Positions 1 through 6,712 are shown, counted from the first letter of the stretch. The stretch is 13,629 nucleotides of DNA from JBGTBQ01 sp041749275 (GCA_041749275.1 JBGTBQ010000359.1:1-13629), one strand, 5' to 3'. The notes: generated by a model not told the origin, from the sequence alone. A program made the numbers and translations.

Positions 1-306
1 GGCTTGGCTCGCGCTCGTCGGCGGGGGCGCGGCAGCTTCCGAGGCGCCATTGCCCGCGGGGGCGGCGGCCCCGTCGCCGATGATGGCAACGACCTTGTTG
101 ACCTCGACCGTGTCGCCCTCTTTGAATTTGATCTCCTGAAGCGTCCCGGCGGCGGGCGCTGGAATCTCCGCATCAACCTTGTCGGTCGAAATCTCGAACA
201 GCGGCTCGTCTCGCTCGACCTGCTCGCCGACCTGCTTCAGCCAACGCGTAATCGTCCCCTCCGCGATGGACTCGCCCATCTGCGGCATCACCACTTCTGT
301 GCTCAT
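1..306 (-). CDS. 2-oxoacid dehydrogenase E2 (dihydrolipoamide acyltransferase), N-terminal part, runs off the left edge
   Basis: This is the N-terminal 102 residues of the E2 subunit, which carries acyl groups on a swinging lipoyl arm from E1 to coenzyme A. Seen: the protein opens MSTEVVMPQMGESIAEGTI, a typical lipoyl-domain start, and has the lipoylation motif TDKVDAE with the modified lysine at residue 43. Residues 50-76 complete the lipoyl fold, and an Ala/Pro/Gly-rich linker begins near residue 80. The peripheral-subunit-binding and catalytic domains lie outside the window. The ATG at 306-304 has a GGGAG ribosome binding site six bases upstream. It is the last visible gene of the lpdA - E1 alpha - E1 beta - DUF4242 - E2 set and lies about 75 bases after the DUF4242 gene. 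Whether the complex uses pyruvate, branched-chain 2-oxoacids or acetoin cannot be told from the lipoyl domain. The family assignment is secure. Confidence 0.93.
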   Translation of the reverse strand, partial: MSTEVVMPQMGESIAEGTITRWLKQVGEQVERDEPLFEISTDKVDAEIPAPAAGTLQEIKFKEGDTVEVNKVVAIIGDGAAAPAGNGASEAAAPPPTSASQA

Positions 307-324
307 AAATTCTCCCAAAAGAAA

Positions 325-376
325 GATGTCGGATGTCGGAAGATAGCGCTCTGACTAACATCCGACATCTGACACC
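325..376. repeat. Heptamer inverted repeat between the DUF4242 and E2 genes
   Basis: Left arm 325-340 consists of two copies of GATGTCG plus two bases. Right arm 361-376 holds TCCGACA and TCTGACA. The arms pair at 14 of 16 positions (one further G-T wobble) around a 20-base loop. There is no T-run, so it is not a standard terminator. It belongs to the same class of heptad hairpins seen in three other gaps of this region, but with its own unit sequence. Confidence 0.75.
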
Positions 377-381
377 TGATT

Positions 382-657
382 TCATCCCTCCCCCGTCGTC
401 GGGTCAATGGTCATCGTAATCTCCTCGACGCTGTCCGCCGGGAAGCCGCCTTGCCGCGCGTGCTCGCGGACTTCATCCGCTGACGGCGCGATGTAGATGC
501 AATAGAGCTTGTTTCCCGTCACGTAGCTGTGCACCCACTGAATTTGCGGCCCCATTTCGCTCAGGATGGCGCAGGACTTCTGCGACACCTCGCGCAATTG
601 GCTGATGGGCAGGTCGCCCGCGCCGGGAACGTTGCGCTCGATCAAGTATTTCGGCAT
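382..657 (-). CDS. DUF4242 family small protein (SCO4226-like)
   Basis: A 91-residue cytoplasmic protein beginning MPKYLIERNVPGAGDLPISQ. This matches the DUF4242 family: an N-terminal 'YxIERxVPGAG' strand, the central 'IQWVHSYVTGNKLYCIY' segment and 'IAPSADEVREHARQGGFPA'. Family knowledge: these are small ferredoxin-fold proteins; the Streptomyces member SCO4226 binds nickel, but no general function is established. The ATG at 657-655 is chosen over one 11 codons upstream because AAAGGAG lies about eight bases before it, and the 11 extra residues are not family-like. It sits between E1 beta and E2, so it is probably cotranscribed with the dehydrogenase complex. Whether it acts on the complex is unknown. 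The last codons (GEG-stop) run into heptamer-repeat-like sequence (GGGATGA). Confidence 0.85.
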   Translation of the reverse strand: MPKYLIERNVPGAGDLPISQLREVSQKSCAILSEMGPQIQWVHSYVTGNKLYCIYIAPSADEVREHARQGGFPADSVEEITMTIDPTTGEG

Positions 658-680
658 GGCTTTGCTCCTTTCTGGATAAC

Positions 681-734
681 GTTCAGCCATCAGCTAAAAA
701 CAAGAAGCCGAATGCTGATAGCTGAGTGCTGACC
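681..734. repeat. Heptamer inverted repeat between the E1 beta and DUF4242 genes
   Basis: Three tandem heptamers of the form GCTGANN lie at 714-734. They pair imperfectly (12 of 15) with 681-695, the two arms being separated by 24 bases. On the minus strand this lies between the E1 beta stop (743-741) and the DUF4242 ribosome binding site. The unit resembles that of the hairpin at 5235-5296 (TCAGC core) but is not the same. Confidence 0.65.
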
Positions 735-740
735 GCTTCT

Positions 741-1769
741 TCAATATGCCGCGAGTTTGCGCGCCGCGTCGAGCACGTCGCGCACCTGCGGCAGGTGGTA
801 CTCTTCGAGCGGCGGCGAGTAAGGGACGGGCGTGTCGGTCGCCGCGACGCGCACGACGGGCGCATCGAGCCACTCGAAAGCTTCTTCCGTAATGGTCGCC
901 GCGATCTCGCCGCCGATGCCGCCCGTGCGCGAGGCTTCGTGCAGGATGAGCACCTTGCTCGTCTTCTTCGCCGTCGCAAGAATCGCCTCTTTGTCCATCG
1001 GCGCGAGCGTGCGGAGGTCAATCACCTCAACGTCCAACCCTTCCTTCTCAAGCTCCTCCGCCGCGTCGAGCGCGTTCAAGACCTGCGCGCCGAACGTGAT
1101 GATCGAGAGGTCGCGTCCCTCGCGGCGCGTGCGCGCCTTGCCGATGGGCACGATGTAATCGTCTTCGGGCAACTCTTCGCGCAGACGCGGCAGACGGTAG
1201 AGCTTCTTGTGCTCGAAGAAGAGCACGGGGTCGGGGTCGCGGATGGCCGCCTTGATTAAACCCTTCGCGTCGTAGGCGGTCGAAGGCTCGACCATCTTGA
1301 GGCCCGCCGTGTTCATAAAAAACGCCTCGGCGTTCAGGCTATGGAACGGCCCCGAATGAACGCCCGCGCCGCACGGGCCGCGAAAGACCATCGGCAGCCC
1401 CGCGCCCCAACGATAGCGACACTTCGCCGCGTAGTTCGTCAGCATGTCGAAGCCGGGCGAGATGAAGTCTATAAACTGAAACTCCGCGACCGGCTTCATG
1501 CCCATCAGCGCCGCACCGCACGCCGCGCCGACAATCGCCGCTTCCGAGATGGGCGTATCAATCACGCGCCCCTCGCCGTACTCGTCGAGTAGGCCGTCCG
1601 TCACCTTGAACGCGCCGCCATAAGCGCCCACGTCCTCGCCGATGACGAACACGCTCTCGTCATGCTCCATCTCTTCCCAGATACCCTGCCGGATGGCCTC
1701 GACCAGCGTCGCCATGCCGCCGCGCTCCGGGCGGTTCGATTTGTGCTCTTTTTTAACCGCGGTTGACAT
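741..1769 (-). CDS. 2-oxoacid dehydrogenase E1 component, beta subunit
   Basis: This is the beta subunit of the thiamine-diphosphate-dependent E1 heterotetramer (pyruvate or branched-chain 2-oxoacid type), which decarboxylates the 2-oxoacid and loads acetyl or acyl groups onto E2. Seen: 342 residues, normal for the family. GEDVGAYGGAFKVTDGL is at about 44-60, and DTPISEAAIVGAA at 71-83 has the conserved cofactor-activating glutamate at E76. GAGVHSGPFHS is at about 134-144. The C-terminal transketolase domain includes SRTGGIGGEIAATI and the ending PLEEYHLPQVRDVLDAARKL. The ATG at 1769 has only a weak AGGG upstream. An internal ATG at 1715-1713 (MATLVEAIRQ), with GGAG nine bases before it, gives a more family-typical N-terminus and may be the true start. 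The gene is separated from E1 alpha by about 2.2 kb of inserted genes. No clear own promoter is seen in the 47-base gap before it. Confidence 0.95.
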   Translation of the reverse strand: MSTAVKKEHKSNRPERGGMATLVEAIRQGIWEEMEHDESVFVIGEDVGAYGGAFKVTDGLLDEYGEGRVIDTPISEAAIVGAACGAALMGMKPVAEFQFIDFISPGFDMLTNYAAKCRYRWGAGLPMVFRGPCGAGVHSGPFHSLNAEAFFMNTAGLKMVEPSTAYDAKGLIKAAIRDPDPVLFFEHKKLYRLPRLREELPEDDYIVPIGKARTRREGRDLSIITFGAQVLNALDAAEELEKEGLDVEVIDLRTLAPMDKEAILATAKKTSKVLILHEASRTGGIGGEIAATITEEAFEWLDAPVVRVAATDTPVPYSPPLEEYHLPQVRDVLDAARKLAAY

Positions 1770-1816
1770 GTTTCACTTTGCCCTGAGATGTTTGAATTTC
1801 TACAACTGAGCATTCG

Positions 1817-2410
1817 TCAAAGCTCTAATGCTATCTGCATATGACTACCGCTCGGTTGATCTATGATAAGACTTTTTAGATTTTCAATATTCACAACCGC
1901 GCCAAATCTTATAAAAACTTCGGAAAATTGCTCAAACTTCATCCCCCAGTAAATGAGGGCGCAAGACATCGGCGCGCCTTTGCCTGCATCTTTGCCATCA
2001 ACTAAGAATCGCAGGCGCGTGTCATAGAGAAAACAGATTGCCGTGGCTTTGCCATATACATACTTCTTCCAGTGCCCCGTGTTGGTAGCGACCGGAACTA
2101 AAGCTATAACTTCCGATCCGTAGAGCCTATTAGCTTCTTCGCACTTGCCAAGCCATCTTTTGATGGATGTCCCACGCTCGCGGTCAATGCCGTAGGGAGG
2201 ATTAACATACACTGTTGGAAAGTTCCAGACCTCTCTCAGCCCATCTTGATCGGGAAGAGAGTATTCCACCACAGCATTTACAATCGAATGGCAATTCGAG
2301 CATGGATCAAGGTGAATCACGCCGTTAAAAAATTCTCTAATAGCATCAACGTACTTCGGAGGAGTGCCCCAATGTTGACTTTGACTGACAATTTTTCGCC
2401 CTGCCGTCAT
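1817..2410 (-). CDS. Phage-type Dam DNA N6-adenine methyltransferase
   Basis: A 197-residue protein that would transfer a methyl group from S-adenosylmethionine to adenine N6 in DNA. Seen: the N-terminal HWGTPPKYVDAIREFF followed by LDPCS (residues 34-38), then VNPPYG (69-74). The NPPY is the catalytic motif IV of beta-class-like amino-methylases. Order and size match the Dam family of phage origin rather than E. coli Dam itself. The ATG at 2410-2408 forms an ATGA overlap with the TGA stop of the nuclease gene (2409-2407), suggesting coupled translation. An upstream in-frame TTG at 2431 would add seven residues and is less likely. Base composition is far more AT-rich than the flanking dehydrogenase genes (17 of 60 G+C at 1861-1920). 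It is probably the protecting half of the restriction-modification pair. Recognition sequence unknown; an orphan methylase role is the alternative. Confidence 0.85.
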   Translation of the reverse strand: MTAGRKIVSQSQHWGTPPKYVDAIREFFNGVIHLDPCSNCHSIVNAVVEYSLPDQDGLREVWNFPTVYVNPPYGIDRERGTSIKRWLGKCEEANRLYGSEVIALVPVATNTGHWKKYVYGKATAICFLYDTRLRFLVDGKDAGKGAPMSCALIYWGMKFEQFSEVFIRFGAVVNIENLKSLIIDQPSGSHMQIALEL

Positions 2411-3573
2411 AAAGCGTGTACTACCTTCCAATCTTTAGAACGCAAAAGCGTGAGTTGCGTTCTGAGGTCACTGAGGGAGTTATTATTTGGGGCAATGACG
2501 TTGAACCACTTTTCTATTCGCGACTGATTCCGCGTGAAATATGTTTGCAGAACTTGATCCGCCTCGTAATGCATCTGCACTTTGGTAAATTGATTTTTGC
2601 TCTTTTTTCCTTCCGCCGAAATATAGCTTGCCAGAAAAGCGACTTGAGCCGGTTGGAGAAGCGGCGCCGGGTTAAGCAACAAGTCAGTGATAAATTCGGC
2701 GAGACCCGCATCGGTTAGAAAGATGAGCCAGTCATATGATTGTGCTAAGACTTTCAATTCCTTATTGTGATTATCCGAGGTGAACCAGTTTCCGTGATTG
2801 CTGACGACGCCGACTGTGAGAATAAAATCCCGTAGTAACTCTCGGTCATCAGAGGCCACTATTTCCGCTAACAATTCGGTATATGGTTTAGAGTAAACAG
2901 ACCCGTCAAACTTATACACCAATCCGCGCAGTTCTCCCGAAGCCGTGCGAATTTTATGCAAAGAAGAGACGGTCTTTGCGACATAAGCCCCTTGTTTCGC
3001 TTTCTCAATCGTTTGCGGCCCTTTCTTACTTCCTTCTTCAATCCCAACACGCTTGCACTCGAACATGGCGTAGGGTTTGTAATACTGCTCCAAGATCGTG
3101 ATCCGCAACTCGCCCAATTCTCTCTTATCCAGAGTCGCTATCAAATGCGATTTGCTCCCACTTGCTATGACGCAGGAGTTTCTTAAAACTTCACCTTGCG
3201 TCAAAAGCTGCCGCTTTGATTTCGATCTGACAAGTCCTTCGAAAGGGAACTCGCAGGCACGCAACTCATATAAAATTCGCGAGCCACTGACAGGCCGCCT
3301 CGGCGGGCGTAACACGAGAGCACTTTTACGCATGATGGGATGGAGCGAATATTCGACATTGTGAGTGATTTCCGGGTTTCCATATTCGTTCAAACCCCGC
3401 TCGATGGCAATCGAATGCTCAAATTCCCATGACTTCAAGACGTAAAAGGTAATGACCTCAATCAGTATGCCGAGCGCTCTGCCTGCTGCTTTTTTCGAGT
3501 CTCTTGCGTAATGAAAAACTTGTTCGGCTAAGACCTTTTGTAATTGATCTACTGACTGATAAGCCACATTCAT
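2407..3573 (-). CDS. Putative type II restriction endonuclease (PD-(D/E)xK-like)
   Basis: A 388-residue protein with no signal peptide or membrane segment. I do not recognise a named family. The best catalytic candidate is MFECKRVGIEEG at residues 170-181, where E172-C-K174 fits the ExK half of a PD-(D/E)xK nuclease site. An acidic residue in an early helix (E39 in ALGILIEVITFYVL) could supply another metal ligand. The stretch KKGPQTIEKAKQGAYVAK after the motif, and VGVVSNHGNWFTSDNHNKE at about 254-272, look highly constrained. The ATG at 3573-3571 overlaps by one base (TAATG) with the stop of the UPF0175 gene. The 3' end overlaps the adenine methylase by four bases. G+C is about half (29 of 60 at 2521-2580) against about 70 percent in E1 alpha, indicating horizontal acquisition. 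The restriction role is inferred from pairing with the methylase and the ExK motif. Confidence 0.75.
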   Translation of the reverse strand: MNVAYQSVDQLQKVLAEQVFHYARDSKKAAGRALGILIEVITFYVLKSWEFEHSIAIERGLNEYGNPEITHNVEYSLHPIMRKSALVLRPPRRPVSGSRILYELRACEFPFEGLVRSKSKRQLLTQGEVLRNSCVIASGSKSHLIATLDKRELGELRITILEQYYKPYAMFECKRVGIEEGSKKGPQTIEKAKQGAYVAKTVSSLHKIRTASGELRGLVYKFDGSVYSKPYTELLAEIVASDDRELLRDFILTVGVVSNHGNWFTSDNHNKELKVLAQSYDWLIFLTDAGLAEFITDLLLNPAPLLQPAQVAFLASYISAEGKKSKNQFTKVQMHYEADQVLQTYFTRNQSRIEKWFNVIAPNNNSLSDLRTQLTLLRSKDWKVVHAL

Positions 3574-3842
3574 TACGGTTTTATATTTCCAACTTCACCG
3601 GCCAGTTCCTCGGCCAACTCTTCAGCCATGTATTGCAGCAGGGAGACTTTGAACCGTGCCAGCGCGTTGATGAATTCGGCGCGCGTCAATCCCGCCACTT
3701 CAGCCGCCTTGCCTTGCGACAACTCGCCCAGCTCGTACCACTTCACCGCCGCCGCGATCCGCATCTCGCGGACGAACTCGTCCGGCGCTTTGCGAAGGGC
3801 CGCGAAGGCAGTTTCCGGTAAGCTGATCGAGACGGTCTGCAT
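3573..3842 (-). CDS. UPF0175 family protein (antitoxin-like, HTH-like core)
   Basis: An 89-residue protein. An N-terminal strand (MQTVSISLPETAF) is followed by FVREMRIAAAVKWYELGELS, then QGKAAEVAGLTRAEFINALA, a helix-turn-helix-like segment, and the typical tail FKVSLLQYMAEELAEEL. This order is the UPF0175 signature. Family knowledge: UPF0175 genes usually precede a DUF3368 PIN-domain toxin gene and are treated as antitoxins. Here no PIN gene follows; the next gene is the restriction endonuclease, whose ATG shares one base with this gene's TAA stop. The ATG at 3842-3840 has a strong AAAGGAG about five bases upstream; a longer frame reaching 3923 lacks such support. Composition is like the resident genome (40 of 60 G+C at 3721-3780), unlike the two genes downstream. 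It may act as an antitoxin remnant or as a regulator of the nuclease gene. Confidence 0.88.
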   Translation of the reverse strand: MQTVSISLPETAFAALRKAPDEFVREMRIAAAVKWYELGELSQGKAAEVAGLTRAEFINALARFKVSLLQYMAEELAEELAGEVGNIKP

Positions 3843-3853
3843 ATAGTCTCCTT

Positions 3854-4006
3854 TCAGCCGCAACGATAATCCATCTGCCGTCGAATCTTCTCCCTCGCCT
3901 CCGCGCCCGCGAGTCTTTCGCACGGATGGAGGCCGAGGTCAATCGCGGCGGTGACGCCGCCCGCCGTCATGCGTTCGAAGATGACGAAGGCCGCGCGCAA
4001 AATGCG
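3854..4006 (-). pseudogene. C-terminal remnant of a DJ-1/PfpI family protein
   Basis: The frame that follows the E1 alpha stop without any shift reads 50 codons to a TGA at 3856-3854. Residues 13-28 read MTAGGVTAAIDLGLHP and the end reads LAGAEAREKIRRQMDYRCG. This is the C-terminal motif of DJ-1/PfpI (ThiJ) proteins of the isonitrile-hydratase or AraC-N-terminal kind, where 'TAGGVTAGID' precedes the last helices. The catalytic cysteine region and everything upstream are missing, so this is a broken gene unless a short peptide is made from the internal ATG. Its stop overlaps the ribosome binding site of the UPF0175 gene. It marks a rearrangement at the edge of the inserted block. Confidence 0.72.
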
Positions 4007-5248
4007 TCACTCCGAGTTCGCGCCGAAGACCTTCGGGCGGAAGGCGGGCGGCACGACGGAATTATCAAAAACGTTGTAGGCCGCCCTTTCGGCTTCGGGC
4101 ATCGGCGAGCTTTCGGCCCACGTTGCGTCCTCTTCAATCTCGCGTTTGACATCCGCCACGATTTCATCGAGCGCTTCCCGCGTCGCCACGCCTTTCGAGA
4201 TGAGATGACGTTGATAACGGTCAACGGGGTCGCGCCGCTCCCACTCCGCCAGTTCGCCTTCAGGTAAATAACGCTGGTCGTCGTGCTCGGCATGGCCCTT
4301 GCGCCGGTAGGTCTTCGCTTCGATGAGAACCGCGCCGCTCCCGCCGCGCGCGAACTCCGCCGCGCGCCGCATCACTTCGTAGCAGGCCACCACGTCGTTG
4401 CCGTCCACGATGTAGCCGGGGATGGCGTAGCCGGCGGCCTTGTCGGCGAGGTTCTTCACCGCCGTCTGTTTCGCGGTCGGCGTCGAGTAGGCGTACCAGT
4501 TGTGCTCGGCGACGATGACGACGGGCAGGCGCTGCACGGCGGCAAAGTTCAGCCCTTCGTGGAACGCGCCGGTGCTCATCCCGCCGTCGCCGATGTAGGC
4601 CACGGCGACAAGCTCTTTTTTGCTCATCCGCGCGCCGAGCGCGATGCCGGTCATCACGGGAATCATATCGCCGAGGTGCGAGATTGGCCCGATGAAACCG
4701 CGCGCCAAATCGCCGAAGTGGATATTGAGGTCGCGCCCTTCCGACGGCCCCCACGCCTTCGCCATGTACTGCGCGAAGACCTCGCGCGGACGGATGCCCT
4801 TCACCAGCACCGCGCCGAGGTCGCGGATGAGCGGTGAGATAAAGTCTTGCGGCGCGAGCGCGTAACACGTGCCGACGGCGGTCGCCTCCTGCCCCAGCGA
4901 GCGAAACACGCCGCCCACTACCTTCGTCTGCCGGTAGAGGTTGACCAGTTTTTCCTCGACCAGCCGCGTCAGTTGCAGGTAACGATAGAGTTCGAGCAAC
5001 TGCTCGTTCGTGAGACTCGTCTCGCTCGTACAGACCAACTCGCCCTGCTCGTTCAAAGGGTCGGGCAGCGTCGCATCGCTCGCGCGCGGTTCGAGGTGGA
5101 TGAAAGCGCCGCTGTTCGACGCCGCGCCGCCCGCCCCGTTTCCGGCGTCCGCTTCTCTGTTTTTCTCTCGCGCCGGCTTGCCTTCCGCGCGCGAGGCCGT
5201 TTTTGTTGTCGAACCGTTCTTCATAAAGGAGCTATCAGCATTCAGCAT
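4007..5248 (-). CDS. 2-oxoacid dehydrogenase E1 component, alpha subunit
   Basis: The thiamine-diphosphate-binding alpha subunit of E1, working with the beta subunit encoded at 741-1769. Seen (413-residue numbering): the substrate-entry segment TRLVEEKLVNLYRQTKVVGG at 94-113, then SLGQEATAVGTCYAL. The thiamine diphosphate/Mg motif runs from GDGGMSTGAFHEGLN (220-234) to N250 in AEHNWYAYST, and the loop TYRRKGHAEHDD follows. Residues 1-60 are a low-complexity, charged and Ala/Gly-rich extension longer than usual. Two starts are possible. The ATG at 5248-5246 lies inside a heptamer inverted repeat, which would encode the first residues. The ATG at 5224-5222 begins MKNGSTTKTASR. Neither has a clear Shine-Dalgarno site. 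Substrate type is not resolved: the HFGD and GPISHLGD regions fit either branched-chain or pyruvate type. Normally E1 beta follows directly; here a foreign block intervenes. Confidence 0.94.
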   Translation of the reverse strand: MLNADSSFMKNGSTTKTASRAEGKPAREKNREADAGNGAGGAASNSGAFIHLEPRASDATLPDPLNEQGELVCTSETSLTNEQLLELYRYLQLTRLVEEKLVNLYRQTKVVGGVFRSLGQEATAVGTCYALAPQDFISPLIRDLGAVLVKGIRPREVFAQYMAKAWGPSEGRDLNIHFGDLARGFIGPISHLGDMIPVMTGIALGARMSKKELVAVAYIGDGGMSTGAFHEGLNFAAVQRLPVVIVAEHNWYAYSTPTAKQTAVKNLADKAAGYAIPGYIVDGNDVVACYEVMRRAAEFARGGSGAVLIEAKTYRRKGHAEHDDQRYLPEGELAEWERRDPVDRYQRHLISKGVATREALDEIVADVKREIEEDATWAESSPMPEAERAAYNVFDNSVVPPAFRPKVFGANSE

Positions 5249-5296
5249 TCAACGTTCAGCAAAGTCAAAAGCTAATTGCTGAACGTTGAATGCTCT
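5235..5296. repeat. Heptamer inverted repeat between lpdA and E1 alpha (perfect 19-bp arms)
   Basis: Four tandem heptamers of form TCANCNN occupy 5235-5262, and three complementary heptamers occupy 5276-5296. Within them 5244-5262 (AGCATTCAACGTTCAGCAA) and 5276-5294 are exact inverted copies around a 13-base loop. The hairpin starts right after the lpdA stop (5298-5296) and covers the first possible E1 alpha start codon. There is no T-run after it on the minus strand. It could shape mRNA stability or translation of E1 alpha; this is inference. Confidence 0.9.
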
Positions 5297-6699
5297 TAAA
5301 AATGAATCGTCAAATCGTGGATACCCTCGGCGGCTTCCATGACGGCCTCGGAGACGGTCGGGTGCGCGTGGATGGTGCGCCCCAGTTCGTCCGCCGTGGA
5401 TTCGAGCCGCATGGCGACGATGGCTTCGTGAATGATCTCGGTGGCGTGCGGGCCGATGATGTGGACGCCGAGGATTTCGTCATACTTCTTGTCGGTGACG
5501 ATCTTGACGAAGCCCTCCTCCTCGCCGAGAATGCGCGCCTTGCCCGAAGCCGAGAACGGGAACTTCGCCGCCTTCACGTCGAAGCCCAACTCGCGCGCCT
5601 TCGCTTCGGTGAGTCCGACCGAGGCGACTTCCGGGTCGCAGTAGGTGCAGGAAGGAACCTGCCGCATGTTGATCGGTTCGGTCTTGTGGCCGGCGATCTG
5701 CTCGACGACGAGGATGCCCTCCTTCGATGCGAGGTGCGCGAGCCACGGCGTCGGGATCACGTCGCCGATGGCGTAGACGTTCGGCTCGCCCGTGCGGCAG
5801 AACTCGTCCACCTGCACGTTGCCACGCTCGACCTTGACCTTCGTGCCTTCGATTCCGAGACCTTCGAGGTACGGCATCCGCCCGACGGCGACCAGCAGCA
5901 TCTCCGCTTCGAGCGCCACGTCGCCGCCCTTCGCGTCCTTGCCCGTCACCTTGATTCCGGTGTCGGTCTTCTCGACCTTTTCGAGCTTCGTCCCCGTCAA
6001 CGGTTTGATGCCGCGCTTCTTCAGCGATTTTTCCAACTCCTTCGAGACCTCTTCGTCTTCGAGCGGCATCAGGCGCGGCAACAGTTCGACCAGCGTCGTC
6101 TCCGCGCCAAAGCGCGAGTAGACGGAGGCGAACTCGGTGCCGACCGCGCCGGAGCCGAGGACGATCAGAGACTTCGGCACTTCCTTCAACTCAAGAATGT
6201 GGTCGCTGTTGACGATGCGCTCGCCGTCCGTCTCGAAGCCGGGGATGGGGCGGACGACCGAGCCGGTGGCGATGATGATGTTCTTCGTGTTGATGACCTG
6301 CTTGTCGCCGTCCGCGCCCGTCACTTCGACTTTGCCCGGCAGGGCAAGTTTGCCCGTGCCGTTAAAGACCGTGACCTTGTTCTTCTTCATCAGGAACTCG
6401 ACGCCCTTCGAGTTCTTCATCACGACCTTGTCCTTGCGCTTCTGCACGTCGGCGAAGACGAGCCTGATTTCGGAAGCCTGCACGCCGAAGTCCGCCGCGT
6501 GCTGCATCTGTTCGTAGATGTGCGCGGACATCAAAAGCTGTTTGGTCGGGATGCATCCGCGCAGGCCGCACGTCCCGCCGAGCCGCTTATCCTTTTCGAC
6601 CAGCGCCACCTTCAGCCCCAACTGCGCCCCGCGGATGGCCGCCACGTAACCGCCCGGCCCCGCACCGATAATCGTCACGTCAAACTGTTCAGTAGACAA
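5296..6699 (-). CDS. lpdA: Dihydrolipoamide dehydrogenase (E3)
   Basis: A flavoprotein that reoxidises the dihydrolipoyl arm of E2 and reduces NAD. Seen: 467 residues, the usual length. The FAD-binding GAGPGG is at 12-17, and the redox disulfide is in GGTCGLRGCIPTK with C44 and C49. The NAD-binding Rossmann motif is VLGSGAVGTEFASVYSRFG, and the second FAD-contact motif includes NVYAIGDV. The C-terminal dimer domain ends with HAHPTVSEAV, carrying the catalytic His446-Glu451 pair. 'CGLRGC' replaces the common 'CLNVGC' but keeps the cysteine spacing. The start is a TTG at 6699-6697 with GGGAGAG just upstream; no better ATG is available in frame. It is the first gene of the dehydrogenase set, 118 bases after the DinB-like gene on the same strand, with a heptamer-repeat hairpin in that gap. 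Confidence 0.97.
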   Translation of the reverse strand: MSTEQFDVTIIGAGPGGYVAAIRGAQLGLKVALVEKDKRLGGTCGLRGCIPTKQLLMSAHIYEQMQHAADFGVQASEIRLVFADVQKRKDKVVMKNSKGVEFLMKKNKVTVFNGTGKLALPGKVEVTGADGDKQVINTKNIIIATGSVVRPIPGFETDGERIVNSDHILELKEVPKSLIVLGSGAVGTEFASVYSRFGAETTLVELLPRLMPLEDEEVSKELEKSLKKRGIKPLTGTKLEKVEKTDTGIKVTGKDAKGGDVALEAEMLLVAVGRMPYLEGLGIEGTKVKVERGNVQVDEFCRTGEPNVYAIGDVIPTPWLAHLASKEGILVVEQIAGHKTEPINMRQVPSCTYCDPEVASVGLTEAKARELGFDVKAAKFPFSASGKARILGEEEGFVKIVTDKKYDEILGVHIIGPHATEIIHEAIVAMRLESTADELGRTIHAHPTVSEAVMEAAEGIHDLTIHF

Positions 6700-6712
6700 T
6701 GTTCTCTCCCGT

